A DNA stretch of 47,277 nucleotides, taken from the NCBI GenBank assembly GCA_026398255.1, contig JAPLTG010000016.1, forward strand, positions 1 to 47,277, read 5' to 3'. The translations under genes and the position numbers were made by a program. The stretch comes from Verrucomicrobiota bacterium. GTDB lineage: Bacteria > Verrucomicrobiota > Verrucomicrobiia > Chthoniobacterales > Terrimicrobiaceae. The notes beneath the pieces are model-generated. The model saw only the letters and a list, made by a program, of their open reading frames with translations, was not told the DNA's origin and ran no database searches. This document shows positions 17,972 through 26,179 of the stretch, one piece after another. Numbering within the stretch: position 1 is the first letter of the stretch; the number at the start of each line of letters is the position of its first letter.

Positions 17972-18242
17972 TGACTTGAACCGCTACATTGCGCAGCGAA
18001 AAGAGAAGGATGCGGATTTCTCCGCCGCCTACGACAGTGAGCAGGCAGAGTGGCAACTCGGCCAACTTCTGGCCAAGACCCGCGAGAGCGCAGGACTCAC
18101 GCAAGAGGCATTGGCCCGCAAAATAGGCTCCACGCGCAGCGCAATCTGCCGCTACGAGCGCCATCCGGCTAATCTCACACTCTCGACATTGGAAAAAGTC
18201 GCCCGCGCTACCGGGCGGCGCCTGGTCGTGAAATTTGCTTGA
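17952..18242 (+). CDS. XRE-family antitoxin of the broken Gp49-like toxin
   Basis: A 96-residue protein with the HTH LAKTRESAGLTQEALARKIGSTRSAICRYE and the tail TLSTLEKVARATGRRLVVKF, typical of HTH antitoxins paired with Gp49-like toxins. It appears intact although its toxin is frameshifted. The ATG at 17952 lies inside the toxin's last codons. It may persist as a regulator or as protection against related toxins. Confidence 0.8.
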   Translation: MKTKKPDDLNRYIAQRKEKDADFSAAYDSEQAEWQLGQLLAKTRESAGLTQEALARKIGSTRSAICRYERHPANLTLSTLEKVARATGRRLVVKFA

Positions 18243-18300
18243 GCGGTAAAATCACGACAACATTCATCAGCAACTGTCTCGACGCTGCAAAATTTTCCAA

Positions 18301-18381
18301 ATGAAACCCGCCATCACGCCCGGTGAAATTCTCCTCGAGGACTACACTGTTCCCAGCATACAAACCGCATTCAGCTTATGA
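18301..18381 (+). pseudogene. HigA N-terminal fragment, copy 1
   Basis: A 26-codon frame, [20 protein letters not shown] and six more residues, matches the first residues of HigA (compare 15750) and stops in the first HTH helix. Its TGA overlaps the ATG of the ribbon-helix-helix gene at 18378 (ATGA). It is either a relic or a small coupled leader peptide. The same arrangement is repeated at 18612. Confidence 0.65.
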
Positions 18382-18605
18382 GCACCCTGACAATCCGTCT
18401 TCCAGAAGACAAACACTCCCGCATCCGCCAACTTGCCAAGCACCGCGAGATGAGCGTCAACAAACTCTTTGAGGAACTCGCCACCATTAGCATCGCAGAG
18501 TTCGACGCGGAATCCCGATTCCGTGCGATGGCGGTGCGTGGTTCGACGAAAAAGGGCCTTGCTCTGCTGTCCAAGCTCGACGCAGCTTTTTCCGCTATGA
18601 AGTGA
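18378..18605 (+). CDS. ribbon-helix-helix (CopG/Arc-type) antitoxin-like protein
   Basis: A 75-residue protein beginning MSTLTIRLPEDKHSRIRQLA, the beta-strand and first helix of an RHH DNA-binding fold, then HREMSVNKLFEELA for the second helix and an acidic/basic tail. Such proteins are often antitoxins of PIN or RelE toxins, but no toxin gene follows. Its start overlaps the stop of a HigA N-terminal fragment, so it may use that fragment's ribosome-binding context. Confidence 0.72.
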   Translation: MSTLTIRLPEDKHSRIRQLAKHREMSVNKLFEELATISIAEFDAESRFRAMAVRGSTKKGLALLSKLDAAFSAMK

Positions 18606-18611
18606 GTCACC

Positions 18612-18689
18612 ATGAGCGAACTCAACCCCGGCGAAATTCTACTTGAGGACTACCTCATTCCCATCAACCAAACTGCATTGAGCCCATGA
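18612..18689 (+). pseudogene. HigA N-terminal fragment, copy 2
   Basis: A 25-codon frame, MSELNPGEILLEDYLIPINQ plus five residues, resembling copy 1 at 18301 and HigA itself. Its TGA overlaps the ATG at 18686 of a second, truncated ribbon-helix-helix frame, exactly as in copy 1. The 311-bp offset between the copies marks a tandem duplication. Confidence 0.65.
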
Positions 18690-18781
18690 GCGGCCTGACA
18701 ATCCGTCTTCCAGAAGGCAAACATCACCGCATCCGCCTGATGATCAAACGCACAGACATTATTGGGCTTATTTCGGCATAA
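18686..18781 (+). pseudogene. truncated ribbon-helix-helix protein, copy 2
   Basis: A 31-residue frame beginning MSGLTIRLPEGKHHRIRLM, nearly the same as the start of the RHH protein at 18378, then diverging to a stop at 18779-18781 before the second helix. It cannot form a complete RHH fold. A further 16-residue frame at 18803-18853 (MQTEKIRITRELLEEH) may be another relic. Confidence 0.65.
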
Positions 18782-18859
18782 TCAGGCATCTATTTCGGTA
18801 TCATGCAGACCGAAAAAATTCGAATCACACGGGAGTTGCTGGAGGAGCATTGAGCGAGA

Positions 18860-18949
18860 TCGCAGCTTGGGAAAATTTTATATCGACTTTATTTTGTCAT
18901 TTTCGTGATACATTATCTATTTTAGAGAATCACCAAGTATACAAAATTT
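18860..18949 (+). promoter_or_regulatory. AT-rich probable promoter region of hipB
   Basis: An AT-rich stretch directly before the HipB-like start. TTGTCA at 18894-18899 could be a -35 box, with TATCTA or TATTTT near 18914-18923 as the -10; the spacing (14 or 18) is not ideal. TATCGA...GTGATA half-sites around 18881-18910 could be an operator. Weak evidence. Confidence 0.3.
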
Positions 18950-19276
18950 ATGCCAACCCCTCATCATCCATCCGCCGCCGTGCGCAAAGCTCTCGGAAAG
19001 CTTGGGAGCGATCTGCGGGATGCCCGCCGCAGACGACGACTGCCGATGGCGGTGCTCGCCGACCGCGCTTTCACCTCCCGCGCCACCTTGCAACGAGTGG
19101 AGGCAGGCGCCCCCGCCGTGAGCATGGGCATCTACGCCGCTGTCATGCACTCGCTGGGCCTCTTGGATGGTCTCGGCCAGTTGGCTGATGCCTCCACAGA
19201 TTCCGTCGGTCAGGCGCTGGCCAATGAATTCTTGCCGCAGCGTGTTCGTCTCAAAAAAGCCAAGGAGCAACCGTGA
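18950..19276 (+). CDS. hipB: HipB-like XRE-family regulator/antitoxin
   Basis: A 108-residue HTH protein. LGSDLRDARRRRRLPMAVLADRA and FTSRATLQRVEAGAPAVSMGIYAAVMHSLGL form a HipB-type XRE domain, and the tail (QALANEFLPQRVRLKKAKEQP) is basic. The TGA overlaps the start region of a hipA remnant, the standard hipBA layout. With hipA truncated, it probably survives as a lone DNA-binding protein. Symbol by resemblance only. Confidence 0.72.
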   Translation: MPTPHHPSAAVRKALGKLGSDLRDARRRRRLPMAVLADRAFTSRATLQRVEAGAPAVSMGIYAAVMHSLGLLDGLGQLADASTDSVGQALANEFLPQRVRLKKAKEQP

Positions 19277-19428
19277 TGGATTTCGAGGTGCATCTTTCGC
19301 TTGATGCGGAAACACAGCGGATTGGTTCGGCGCGCAGCAATCGAGTCCGGGGCAAGGAAACCGTGGTTTTTGAATACTGGAGCTTCCTCCCAAGAGATTC
19401 ATCGAATGGCCAGCGCTTTCGAGCATGA
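19276..19428 (+). pseudogene. hipA: truncated HipA toxin, N-terminal domain only
   Basis: A 50-residue frame starting MDFEVHLSLDAETQRIGSAR and containing VVFEYWSFLPRD, the opening (Couple_hipA) segment of HipA kinases, where a strand, a G-x-L/A turn and an FEY motif are usual. Full HipA is about 420-440 residues; the kinase domain is absent here and the frame stops at 19426-19428. The following bases do not resume it in any frame I can recognise. Probably a deletion remnant. Confidence 0.65.
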
Positions 19429-19505
19429 TACTATTATTAAAGTATTTGTATTGCAGTTAATTGAAAAAACATTTCGACCTGAAGAACGACGCATCCGTGT
19501 AAGGA

Positions 19506-19523
19506 GCCAACGAGGACGTTGGC
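19506..19523. repeat. REP-like hairpin
   Basis: Perfect arms GCCAACG and CGTTGGC around an AGGA loop. The loop and arm style match the hairpin at 47098-47117 read on the opposite strand (AGGA between AACGGCAG and CTGCCGTT). It stands between the hipA remnant and the Fic gene. Confidence 0.5.
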
Positions 19524-19540
19524 GATCCTCGAAGGCCGCC

Positions 19541-19581
19541 GTAACGACAAAATTTTGATTTTTACGAATTATACTCGTTAC
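19541..19581. promoter_or_regulatory. possible operator upstream of the Fic gene
   Basis: Inverted arms GTAACGA (19541-19547) and TCGTTAC (19575-19581) enclose the palindrome CAAAATTTTG (19548-19557) and an ACGA/TCGT pair, in AT-rich DNA 44 bp before the Fic start. The Fic protein carries an N-terminal HTH, so autoregulation here is plausible. Inferred only. Confidence 0.4.
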
Positions 19582-19624
19582 AAAACGCGCTTCTGACCTT
19601 TAATCTCGTGACAAGCTCACATCC

Positions 19625-20608
19625 ATGCCGGGTAAACCTTTTCAATCCAAGCTAAAGCCTTACGAGTCCGAGCTGAGGGAAATTCTCGCTTCTGGTATCG
19701 GCTATCGTGGCGCGGCGCAGGAGATCAATCGACGGCATGGATTGAATGTGAGCCACAATGCGGTTTTTTCCTTTTTGAAAAACCGACCGGCACCGCGCGC
19801 TGAGCGAGGCCTTTTTTACGAAGGTCTTCCCTGCGATCTCCGCGATCAGCTTCTCAAGCGCCTCGCTGCCGAATGGACGCACGAATCGACAGCCATCGAG
19901 GGCAATACTCTGACTCTCGGCGAAACCGTCAAAATTCTGGAACTCGGCCTCACCATCGGAGGCAAGCCGCTCCGGGATCATCAGGAGGTTTACGGGCACG
20001 CTAGGGCGATCGACTTGATCTACGAAATGGTCGGCCGCGCGCTCACTCGGGAGGATCTTTTCGCTCTTCACAGGGCCGTGATGCCGCTTTCTGCGTTGGA
20101 TTCACTCCATCCCGTGGGCGACTGGAAAAAAGATTTCAACGGAACCACGGGCGTGGTGGACGGCAAGAGCGTTTACATGGAATACGCAGCCCCAGCCGAT
20201 GTGTCGCGATTGATGGATCGCTGGCTGACCGATTTCAACAAAACACGCACGATCAATCGCCCCGCACAGGCCGTTGCCGTCTATGTCCGGACGCATATGG
20301 TTTTCGTTCGCATCCATCCCTTCTTCGATGGCAACGGCCGCATGGCTCGGCTGATTGCCAATCTCCCGGTTCTGGCCGCAGGCTTTCCACCGATCCTCGT
20401 GCCGATGTCACGCCGTGGCGACTACATCGACCTCCTCTGGCGCTACCAAAACGCTGTCGGCCGCATCGGTCGCGGAAGTCATCTGCTGCCAACCCACCCT
20501 GCCCTTCGCGAGTTGGAATCCCTGCTTTTGGAGGGATGGAAAAAATCGACATCCCTCGTCGAAGAAGCCCGCCAACTCGCCACACAGCGCCGATCATTGA
20601 CTTCATGA
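19625..20608 (+). CDS. Fic-family AMP-transferase-like protein with N-terminal HTH, class II
   Basis: A 327-residue protein. Residues 1-55 form an HTH-like segment (SGIGYRGAAQEINRRHG, then NVSHNAVFSFLKNRP). STAIEGN (88-94) matches the inhibitory (S/T)xxxE(G/N) motif in N-terminal position (class II). The catalytic loop is HPFFDGNGRMAR (231-242), matching HxFx(D/E)GNGRxxR fully, so AMP transfer to a protein hydroxyl is expected. A C-terminal helical part follows. No separate antitoxin is adjacent; the inhibition helix is built in. It ends the toxin-antitoxin island. Confidence 0.9.
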   Translation: MPGKPFQSKLKPYESELREILASGIGYRGAAQEINRRHGLNVSHNAVFSFLKNRPAPRAERGLFYEGLPCDLRDQLLKRLAAEWTHESTAIEGNTLTLGETVKILELGLTIGGKPLRDHQEVYGHARAIDLIYEMVGRALTREDLFALHRAVMPLSALDSLHPVGDWKKDFNGTTGVVDGKSVYMEYAAPADVSRLMDRWLTDFNKTRTINRPAQAVAVYVRTHMVFVRIHPFFDGNGRMARLIANLPVLAAGFPPILVPMSRRGDYIDLLWRYQNAVGRIGRGSHLLPTHPALRELESLLLEGWKKSTSLVEEARQLATQRRSLTS

Positions 20609-20670
20609 ACGACAGCCAGCTCCGAACTCCAGGCGTGACAGAGGGGCGGGGTAAATAAAAAATCCGCGCC

Positions 20671-21090
20671 ATGACGACCTCCTACCCTCATGTTGAAGAG
20701 TGCGATCTTGATGCGGCCACCGTGGTGACGCGCTGGATGGATTGCGTGAATGCCGGCGATGTGGCCGGAGTGACGAGCCTCTATGCCACCCACGCGGTGC
20801 TGCTGCCGACCTTCTCGCCGCACACGATCCACACTGCGGAAAAACGCTTGGAATACTTCAATTCCCTGGCTTCCAGAAAAGGGCTCCAGGTTTCTCTCCA
20901 TGCGAAGACCCTACGAGTCACTTCGCTCTCGGAGACCGTCAAAGTGGCGTGCGGGATTTACCGTTTCAGCTTCGAGGTCGATGATGAGCCGCTGACTTTC
21001 GAGGCGAGGTTTTCGTTCGCGATAAACATCACCAAGCCCCACCCGATCAAGCACCACCACTCCTCGCAGGTGCCGCGCACGCTGGGCTGA
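20671..21090 (+). CDS. NTF2/SnoaL-like protein
   Basis: A 139-residue protein of the cone-shaped NTF2-like fold: a first helix with TRWMDCVNAGDVAGVTSLYA, then AVLLPTFSPHTIHTAEKRLEYFNSL, and strands such as VACGIYRFSFEV and EARFSFAI. This resembles the DUF4440/CaMKII-association-domain group (SgcJ-like). The substrate or partner is unknown. It precedes the CobW gene by about 50 bp on the same strand, which does not show a link. Confidence 0.7.
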   Translation: MTTSYPHVEECDLDAATVVTRWMDCVNAGDVAGVTSLYATHAVLLPTFSPHTIHTAEKRLEYFNSLASRKGLQVSLHAKTLRVTSLSETVKVACGIYRFSFEVDDEPLTFEARFSFAINITKPHPIKHHHSSQVPRTLG

Positions 21091-21138
21091 CGGATTTCGG
21101 CTTTCCAGCGCGGGGCGTTTTTCCGTTACTCTCTCGGG

Positions 21139-22098
21139 ATGTCGCGCATTCCCGTTACGATTCTGACCGGCTTCCTCGGAGCCGGAAAAACCACACTCCT
21201 CAACCGCATCCTCACCGAAAAACACGGCCTTCGAATTGCCGTGATCGAAAATGAATTCGGCGAGGTCGGCATCGATCACGAACTTGTAATCAGCACCGAC
21301 GAGGAGCTTTTCGAAATGAACAACGGTTGCATTTGCTGCACTGTGCGCGGCGACCTGATCCGAATCCTTGGCAACCTTCTCAAGCGCCGCGACAAGTTCG
21401 ACCACATCCTCGTCGAGACGACCGGCCTCGCCGATCCCGGGCCGGTGGTGCAGACCTTTTTCGTGGACGAGGACATTCGGGAAAAAACCTTCGTCAACGG
21501 CGTGGTTACGGTCGTAGACGCCCACCACATCGCGCGGCACATGGAGGACACGCACGAGGCTGAGGAGCAAATCGCCTTTGCCGATGTAATCCTCCTCAAC
21601 AAATGCGATCTCGTGCCCACTGAAAAACTCGACGGGCTTGAGAAAATCGTCCGCGAGGTGAATGCGCTGGCGACGATCCACCGCACCACGCGCGCTGAGA
21701 TCGACATCGCCAAAGTCCTCGAGGTCGGTGGCTTCAACCTCGACCGCGCCACTGAGCTGAATCCCCATTTCCTCGAACCCGACGCGCACCACCATCACCA
21801 CCACTCGGACATCTCGAGCGTGGGCATCGAGGCGGAGGGGGATTGCGATGGGAAAAAACTCAACGACTGGCTCTCGAAACTCGTGCAAGAGCAGGGCCAG
21901 GACATTTTCCGGATGAAGGGAGTTTTTGCCGTGAAAAACCAGGCCGACCGCGTGGTTTTTCAAGGCGTCCACATGCTCATCGACGCCGCCAGCGGCGGGC
22001 CGTGGGCCGGGCGTCCGCGCAAGAACAGCCTCGTTTTCATAGGACGCAACCTCGACCGCGAGGCATTGAACAAAGGCTTCCGCGCCTGCCTCGCTTGA
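21139..22098 (+). CDS. CobW/COG0523-family GTPase, metal chaperone
   Basis: A 319-residue G3E-family GTPase. Walker A is GFLGAGKT (11-18), the metal-binding CxCC motif is CICC (64-67), ETTGLADP and NKCD complete the nucleotide site, and a histidine-rich stretch (six His in a row) lies between the GTPase and the C-terminal CobW domain. COG0523 proteins move Zn or Co to target enzymes; the CxCC and His run favour zinc. No Zur box was identified upstream. Its stop overlaps the TTG start of a WD40 gene. Confidence 0.88.
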   Translation: MSRIPVTILTGFLGAGKTTLLNRILTEKHGLRIAVIENEFGEVGIDHELVISTDEELFEMNNGCICCTVRGDLIRILGNLLKRRDKFDHILVETTGLADPGPVVQTFFVDEDIREKTFVNGVVTVVDAHHIARHMEDTHEAEEQIAFADVILLNKCDLVPTEKLDGLEKIVREVNALATIHRTTRAEIDIAKVLEVGGFNLDRATELNPHFLEPDAHHHHHHSDISSVGIEAEGDCDGKKLNDWLSKLVQEQGQDIFRMKGVFAVKNQADRVVFQGVHMLIDAASGGPWAGRPRKNSLVFIGRNLDREALNKGFRACLA

Positions 22099-23066
22099 AA
22101 AATCTCGTCACATTCGCAGCCGAGGATCACATCCTCCATCTCGCTTGGAGCCACGACGGCGGGCGCCTCTTGGCCACACCAGCTTCGGGTTCGATTTTGG
22201 TCGCTGGGCAGGATGGGGAAATCCTCGAAACACTCCCCGGCCACGGCATGGGAAACGGCGAGGCGGCTTGGTTTCAGGATGCGCCGGCGACTTGTGGATT
22301 CGACGGCAAGGTGCGCTTGCTCGGACGCGAGTGGAGCCCTGGTCGCGGCCTGATCGAGCGCGTGAAAACGAGCCCGGACGCGAAATTTCTCGCCGCTGCT
22401 CAAGGCAAGTCCCTCCACATTCTTGATCAGGAAGGCAACGAATCGCTCAGCATCCGCGACCTTGAAACCTCGGTGGTGGATTTCGCCTGGAACCCCTCGC
22501 GCTCCCGCGAAGTCGCAACCACCGGCGCTGGTGGCGCGACACTCTGGCGGCTGGGACAAAAGAAACCGTTCGCGAGATTTGATTGGGGCGGCGCGAGTCT
22601 GCGCGTCGGCTGGAGTCCTGACGGACGCTGGCTCGCCACTGGCGACCAGACTCCGAGCGTCCATATCTACGACATCCCGCGCGACCATCCGCTGCACATC
22701 CAGGGCTTCGAAGGCAAGGTGCAGGCGTTGTCTTTTTCCTCGGACAGTAAACAACTCGCCACAGCGGGAAGTGCGGTGGCGACGGTTTGGCCGATGACGG
22801 GAAAAAAAGGCCCGGATGGAGCGACCCCGATTCAGATCGAGGGATGCGAATCCGCCGCGCAGGCGCTGGATTTTTCCTCGAAAGGCCTACTCGCCATCGG
22901 CGACGGCGCGGGGATTTTGCTCGTGATCACATTTGAAAAAGGCCAGTTCCGCCGCAAGCGCTCGAAGCTCGAATCCGGCATCAGCGCCCTCGCGTGGCAT
23001 CCCTCGCAACCCATCCTCGCCATCGGTCATGAGGACGGGCAGGTCATGTTCCTCGCGCTGGAGTGA
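22095..23066 (+). CDS. WD40-repeat protein coupled to the CobW GTPase
   Basis: A 323-residue beta-propeller protein. WD40-like blades show as [63 protein letters not shown] and [20 protein letters not shown], about seven in all. The start is a TTG at 22095 overlapping the CobW stop (TTGA); the same frame is open further upstream through CobW but without family sequence. Coupling suggests a partner of the metal chaperone, perhaps a scaffold. Its last codon abuts the nadE stop on the other strand. Confidence 0.8.
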   Translation: MKNLVTFAAEDHILHLAWSHDGGRLLATPASGSILVAGQDGEILETLPGHGMGNGEAAWFQDAPATCGFDGKVRLLGREWSPGRGLIERVKTSPDAKFLAAAQGKSLHILDQEGNESLSIRDLETSVVDFAWNPSRSREVATTGAGGATLWRLGQKKPFARFDWGGASLRVGWSPDGRWLATGDQTPSVHIYDIPRDHPLHIQGFEGKVQALSFSSDSKQLATAGSAVATVWPMTGKKGPDGATPIQIEGCESAAQALDFSSKGLLAIGDGAGILLVITFEKGQFRRKRSKLESGISALAWHPSQPILAIGHEDGQVMFLALE

Positions 23067-24689
23067 TCAATCAGCGGAATACCGCTGCGCGATCGGCATC
23101 CGGCGGCCCATCCCAAAAGCTCGGCTCGTGACTTTCAGCCCGGGCGCGGCTTGCTCGCGCTTGTATTCGTTGAAGTCCACTTTTCGCGAGACCCAGCGGA
23201 CGGTTTCGGCATCGAAGCCCCGCGCGGCGATCTCCGCGACGCCGAGGTTTTCCTCCACATAGAGCCGGAGGATCGCATCAAGGATGTCGTAGGGCGGGAG
23301 GGTGTCTTGATCAGTCTGGTTGGGACGCAATTCGGCGCTGGGGACTTTCTCGATCGTGCGCAGCGGGATCAACTCGCGCGACGCATTGAGGTGCCGCGCG
23401 AGTTGATAGACCATCGTCTTTGGCACATCGGAGATCGCCGCGAGTCCGCCGCACATGTCGCCGTAGAGCGTGCAGTAGCCGACGGCGAGTTCGCTTTTAT
23501 TGCCGGTGGTGAGCAGGAGGTGGCCAAACTTGTTCGAAAGCGACATGAGCGTGAGGCCGCGCAGGCGGGCCTGCATGTTTTCCTCCGTGGCATCTTCGGG
23601 GCGGTCGCCAAACGCCGGGTGCATCTGGCTTTTGAAAACCTCGAAGCACTCGGCGATTGGAATCGTAAGGCAGGGCATCCCGAGGTTTTGGGCGAGTTGG
23701 AGGGCGTCCTCGACGCTGTGGCTCGACGAGAAGGGCGAGGGCATGGCCACGCCAGTGACCTTGTCAGCGCCGAGGGCCTCGACGGCGAGGCAGGCGACCA
23801 CGGCGCTGTCGATCCCGCCGCTCAAGCCCAGCACGGCGGAGCGGAAGCCGCACTTCGCGGCGTAGTCGCGGATTCCCAGAACGAGTGCCTGACGAAGCGA
23901 TTCGATGTCAGAGACGGGTGCGGCGGATTCGAGGTCTTCCACCATGGCGAGTGATTCACAAAAGCCCGGCCAGCGGCGGAGGGTTTTTCCGTCGGTGTCG
24001 ATGGCCAGAGAATTTCCGTCGAAGACGAGCTGGTCGTCTCCGCCGACGGCATTGCAGTAGAAAAACGGAACGCCGTGTTTTTTCGCTTGGGCGGCGATCA
24101 TTTCCTCGCGGATTTTTGGTTTGCCGATTTGGAAAGGCGAGGCGCTCAAATTCAGGATCGCCGTGGCTCCGGCGGCGATGAGGGTTTCCACCGGATTCGT
24201 CGAGTAAAGCCGACGCGGCAAATGCTCGGGCGTCCAGATGTCCTCACAAATCGTCACCCCGAAAAGACTCCCGCCGATCTCCACAGGCGCTGGGGAGGAA
24301 TTGGGTTCGAAGTAGCGTGTCTCGTTGAAGACATCGTAGGTCGGAAGCAGCGACTTGAAGACGAAGCGCGGCGGTCGGCCTTTCTCGAGGATCGCAGCGG
24401 CATTAAAAAACGGGCGGCCGTGCTCCGAGGGATTCGGGTGCACACAGCCTACAATCCAGGCGGCCGTGCCGACCTCGGCGTGAACTTCCTCAAGCGCCCG
24501 AAGGCTCGCTGGAACGAATTCGGATTTGAAAAGAAGGTCCTGTGGCGGGTATCCGGTGAGGACGAGTTCGGGTGTGAGGACAATCGTCGCGCCGCGTTTT
24601 TCCAAGGCGCGGCAGGCGTCGATGATCTTGCGGGTGTTTCCCGCGAGATCGCCGACGGTTGGGTTGAGTTGTGCGAGGCCGATGTTCAT
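23067..24689 (-). CDS. nadE: glutamine-dependent NAD+ synthetase
   Basis: A 540-residue two-domain enzyme making NAD+ from deamido-NAD+, ATP and glutamine. The N-terminal nitrilase-type glutaminase has the triad Glu41 (PELVLTGYPPQDLLF), Lys112 and Cys148 (VTICEDIW). The C-terminal synthetase has the P-loop SGGIDS (290-295) and the NKSELAVGYCTLYGD block. It is the last gene of the radC-lpxA-CPBP-nadE operon, starting next to the CPBP stop. Confidence 0.95.
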   Translation of the reverse strand: MNIGLAQLNPTVGDLAGNTRKIIDACRALEKRGATIVLTPELVLTGYPPQDLLFKSEFVPASLRALEEVHAEVGTAAWIVGCVHPNPSEHGRPFFNAAAILEKGRPPRFVFKSLLPTYDVFNETRYFEPNSSPAPVEIGGSLFGVTICEDIWTPEHLPRRLYSTNPVETLIAAGATAILNLSASPFQIGKPKIREEMIAAQAKKHGVPFFYCNAVGGDDQLVFDGNSLAIDTDGKTLRRWPGFCESLAMVEDLESAAPVSDIESLRQALVLGIRDYAAKCGFRSAVLGLSGGIDSAVVACLAVEALGADKVTGVAMPSPFSSSHSVEDALQLAQNLGMPCLTIPIAECFEVFKSQMHPAFGDRPEDATEENMQARLRGLTLMSLSNKFGHLLLTTGNKSELAVGYCTLYGDMCGGLAAISDVPKTMVYQLARHLNASRELIPLRTIEKVPSAELRPNQTDQDTLPPYDILDAILRLYVEENLGVAEIAARGFDAETVRWVSRKVDFNEYKREQAAPGLKVTSRAFGMGRRMPIAQRYSAD

Positions 24690-25379
24690 TTACCAAAACC
24701 CCCATTGGCGCGTGGCCATAATGTAGGCTCCGAGGCCGAGATTCGTCAGACCATGGGCCACCACGCAAGCCGCGAGGCTTCCGGTTTTCACTGCGACAAA
24801 ATTGTAAACGAGCCCGCAGAGGAACGCCGCCGGCCAATCCGCCATCGAGTGGACGAGCATGAAAAATACGGCCACGAGAAGGAACGCCTTCAGCTGAAAC
24901 TCGCCGATGCACGCTTTTTCAAAATCCTCCCTCACGAGAAATCGCATCAAAAACCCCCGCCAAAAAATCTCCTCCACCAGCGGAACGATCACCACGAGCC
25001 GGGCGAAGCGGGCGACGAGTGTCGTCCAATAAAGCACCGAGCCTTCGCCGAAGACAGTCGGGTCGAAACCCTCAGTCCGCTCGGGAAAGCCGAAAACAGC
25101 TTGCGGAGCGACCCACACTCCGAGGACGACCAGCCCCGCGAGTGACGCCGTAAAAAGGCCTCCGCGTTTCGAGAAGTCGTATTGCCTCCAATAAAAAACC
25201 AGCGCCGCAGCGCAGAGAGCGGTTTGGAGCGGATAAACCCAGTATTCGGGGTGTTTGAGCCAAAAGACCTCGCTGCCCGTCGCCTGCAGGGCGGAGGTCA
25301 AAACGAAGCCGCCCATGAAAACAAAAAACGGCACCGTGTAGGCCGCCATCGGCGAGCGAAGTCCGGCGAATCGACTCAT
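24690..25379 (-). CDS. CPBP/CAAX-type intramembrane protease
   Basis: A 229-residue membrane protein with six or seven hydrophobic helices. The Abi/CPBP motifs are EExxxR as VEEIFWRG (Glu136-Glu137), His177 (FFMLVHSMADW) and His209 (VVAHGLTN). It resembles the CAAX-protease-related group (TIGR03008) noted in genomes with exosortase/PEP-CTERM sorting. Its start overlaps the lpxA stop by 4 bp and its stop adjoins nadE. No exosortase is in the window, so the substrate is unknown. Confidence 0.85.
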   Translation of the reverse strand: MSRFAGLRSPMAAYTVPFFVFMGGFVLTSALQATGSEVFWLKHPEYWVYPLQTALCAAALVFYWRQYDFSKRGGLFTASLAGLVVLGVWVAPQAVFGFPERTEGFDPTVFGEGSVLYWTTLVARFARLVVIVPLVEEIFWRGFLMRFLVREDFEKACIGEFQLKAFLLVAVFFMLVHSMADWPAAFLCGLVYNFVAVKTGSLAACVVAHGLTNLGLGAYIMATRQWGFW

Positions 25380-26179
25380 TCGGTTTCCCCGGAATCTCCT
25401 CTAGGAACCGAGCGGCCGCAGATTCCGCGTTTGGAGGAGACGATGAATTCAAAAAACTCGCGCGCCTCGGGTCCCCATTCGGATTTCAAGGCTTCCACGG
25501 CGGCGATCCGGAAGGGGTGGTTGCTGCGGTAGATTGCTAAAAAAGCGCGCTTGATCTCCAGGCGCTGGATGGGGTTCAAGCCGGCACGCTTCAAGCCGAC
25601 CGCATTAATGCCATGAATTTTGTTGTAGCTGTCGGCGATGGTGTAGGGGGGGATGTCTTTGTTGAAGCGAGATCCGCCGGCGACCATCGCGCGCGCGCCG
25701 ATTCGCATAAATTGGTGGAACACGGCGCCGCCTCCGAGAACCGCCGATTCCCCCACCTCCACATATCCGGCGAGGAGGACATTGTTCGTAATGATGGCGC
25801 CGTCGCTGATCTCGCAGTTGTGCCCGACATGCACGCCGACCATGAGAAAACAGTTATCGCCGATGCGAGTGACCGTGCCGTCTTTTGTGCCCCGGTGGAT
25901 CGTGGCGTATTCCCGGATGCGGTTGTTGTTTCCGATGACGACCGAGCTGCGGATCTCCGCGGAGTGCGCGTAATCCTGCGGTTCCGCGCCAATCACCGCG
26001 CCGTAGCCGATTGTGTTATCAGATCCGATGGCCGTGTCGCTTTCGATCACCGAGTGGGCTTGGAGCACGCATCCCGCGCCGATTTCCACCCGCTCCCCGA
26101 TGACAACCCCTGGGCCGATAATGATGTCATTGGCCAATTTTGCATGAGGGGAAATGATCGCGGTGGGATGAATGGTCAT
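25376..26179 (-). CDS. lpxA: UDP-N-acetylglucosamine acyltransferase
   Basis: The first enzyme of lipid A synthesis, adding a 3-hydroxyacyl chain to UDP-GlcNAc. The 267-residue protein starts MTIHPTAIISPHAKLANDI and has left-handed beta-helix hexapeptide repeats, the IREYATIHRGT block and the active-site region MVGVHVGHNCEI. The start at 26179 overlaps the radC stop (ATGA); the open frame continues upstream but only as antisense-like sequence. The C-terminus has an extra ~10 polar residues. Confidence 0.94.
   Translation of the reverse strand: MTIHPTAIISPHAKLANDIIIGPGVVIGERVEIGAGCVLQAHSVIESDTAIGSDNTIGYGAVIGAEPQDYAHSAEIRSSVVIGNNNRIREYATIHRGTKDGTVTRIGDNCFLMVGVHVGHNCEISDGAIITNNVLLAGYVEVGESAVLGGGAVFHQFMRIGARAMVAGGSRFNKDIPPYTIADSYNKIHGINAVGLKRAGLNPIQRLEIKRAFLAIYRSNHPFRIAAVEALKSEWGPEAREFFEFIVSSKRGICGRSVPRGDSGETE

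Noticed and set aside
21793-21812. Six consecutive histidines in the CobW protein, as if an engineered tag
   Set aside because: His-rich stretches are natural in CobW/COG0523 proteins and the run lies inside the protein between domains.
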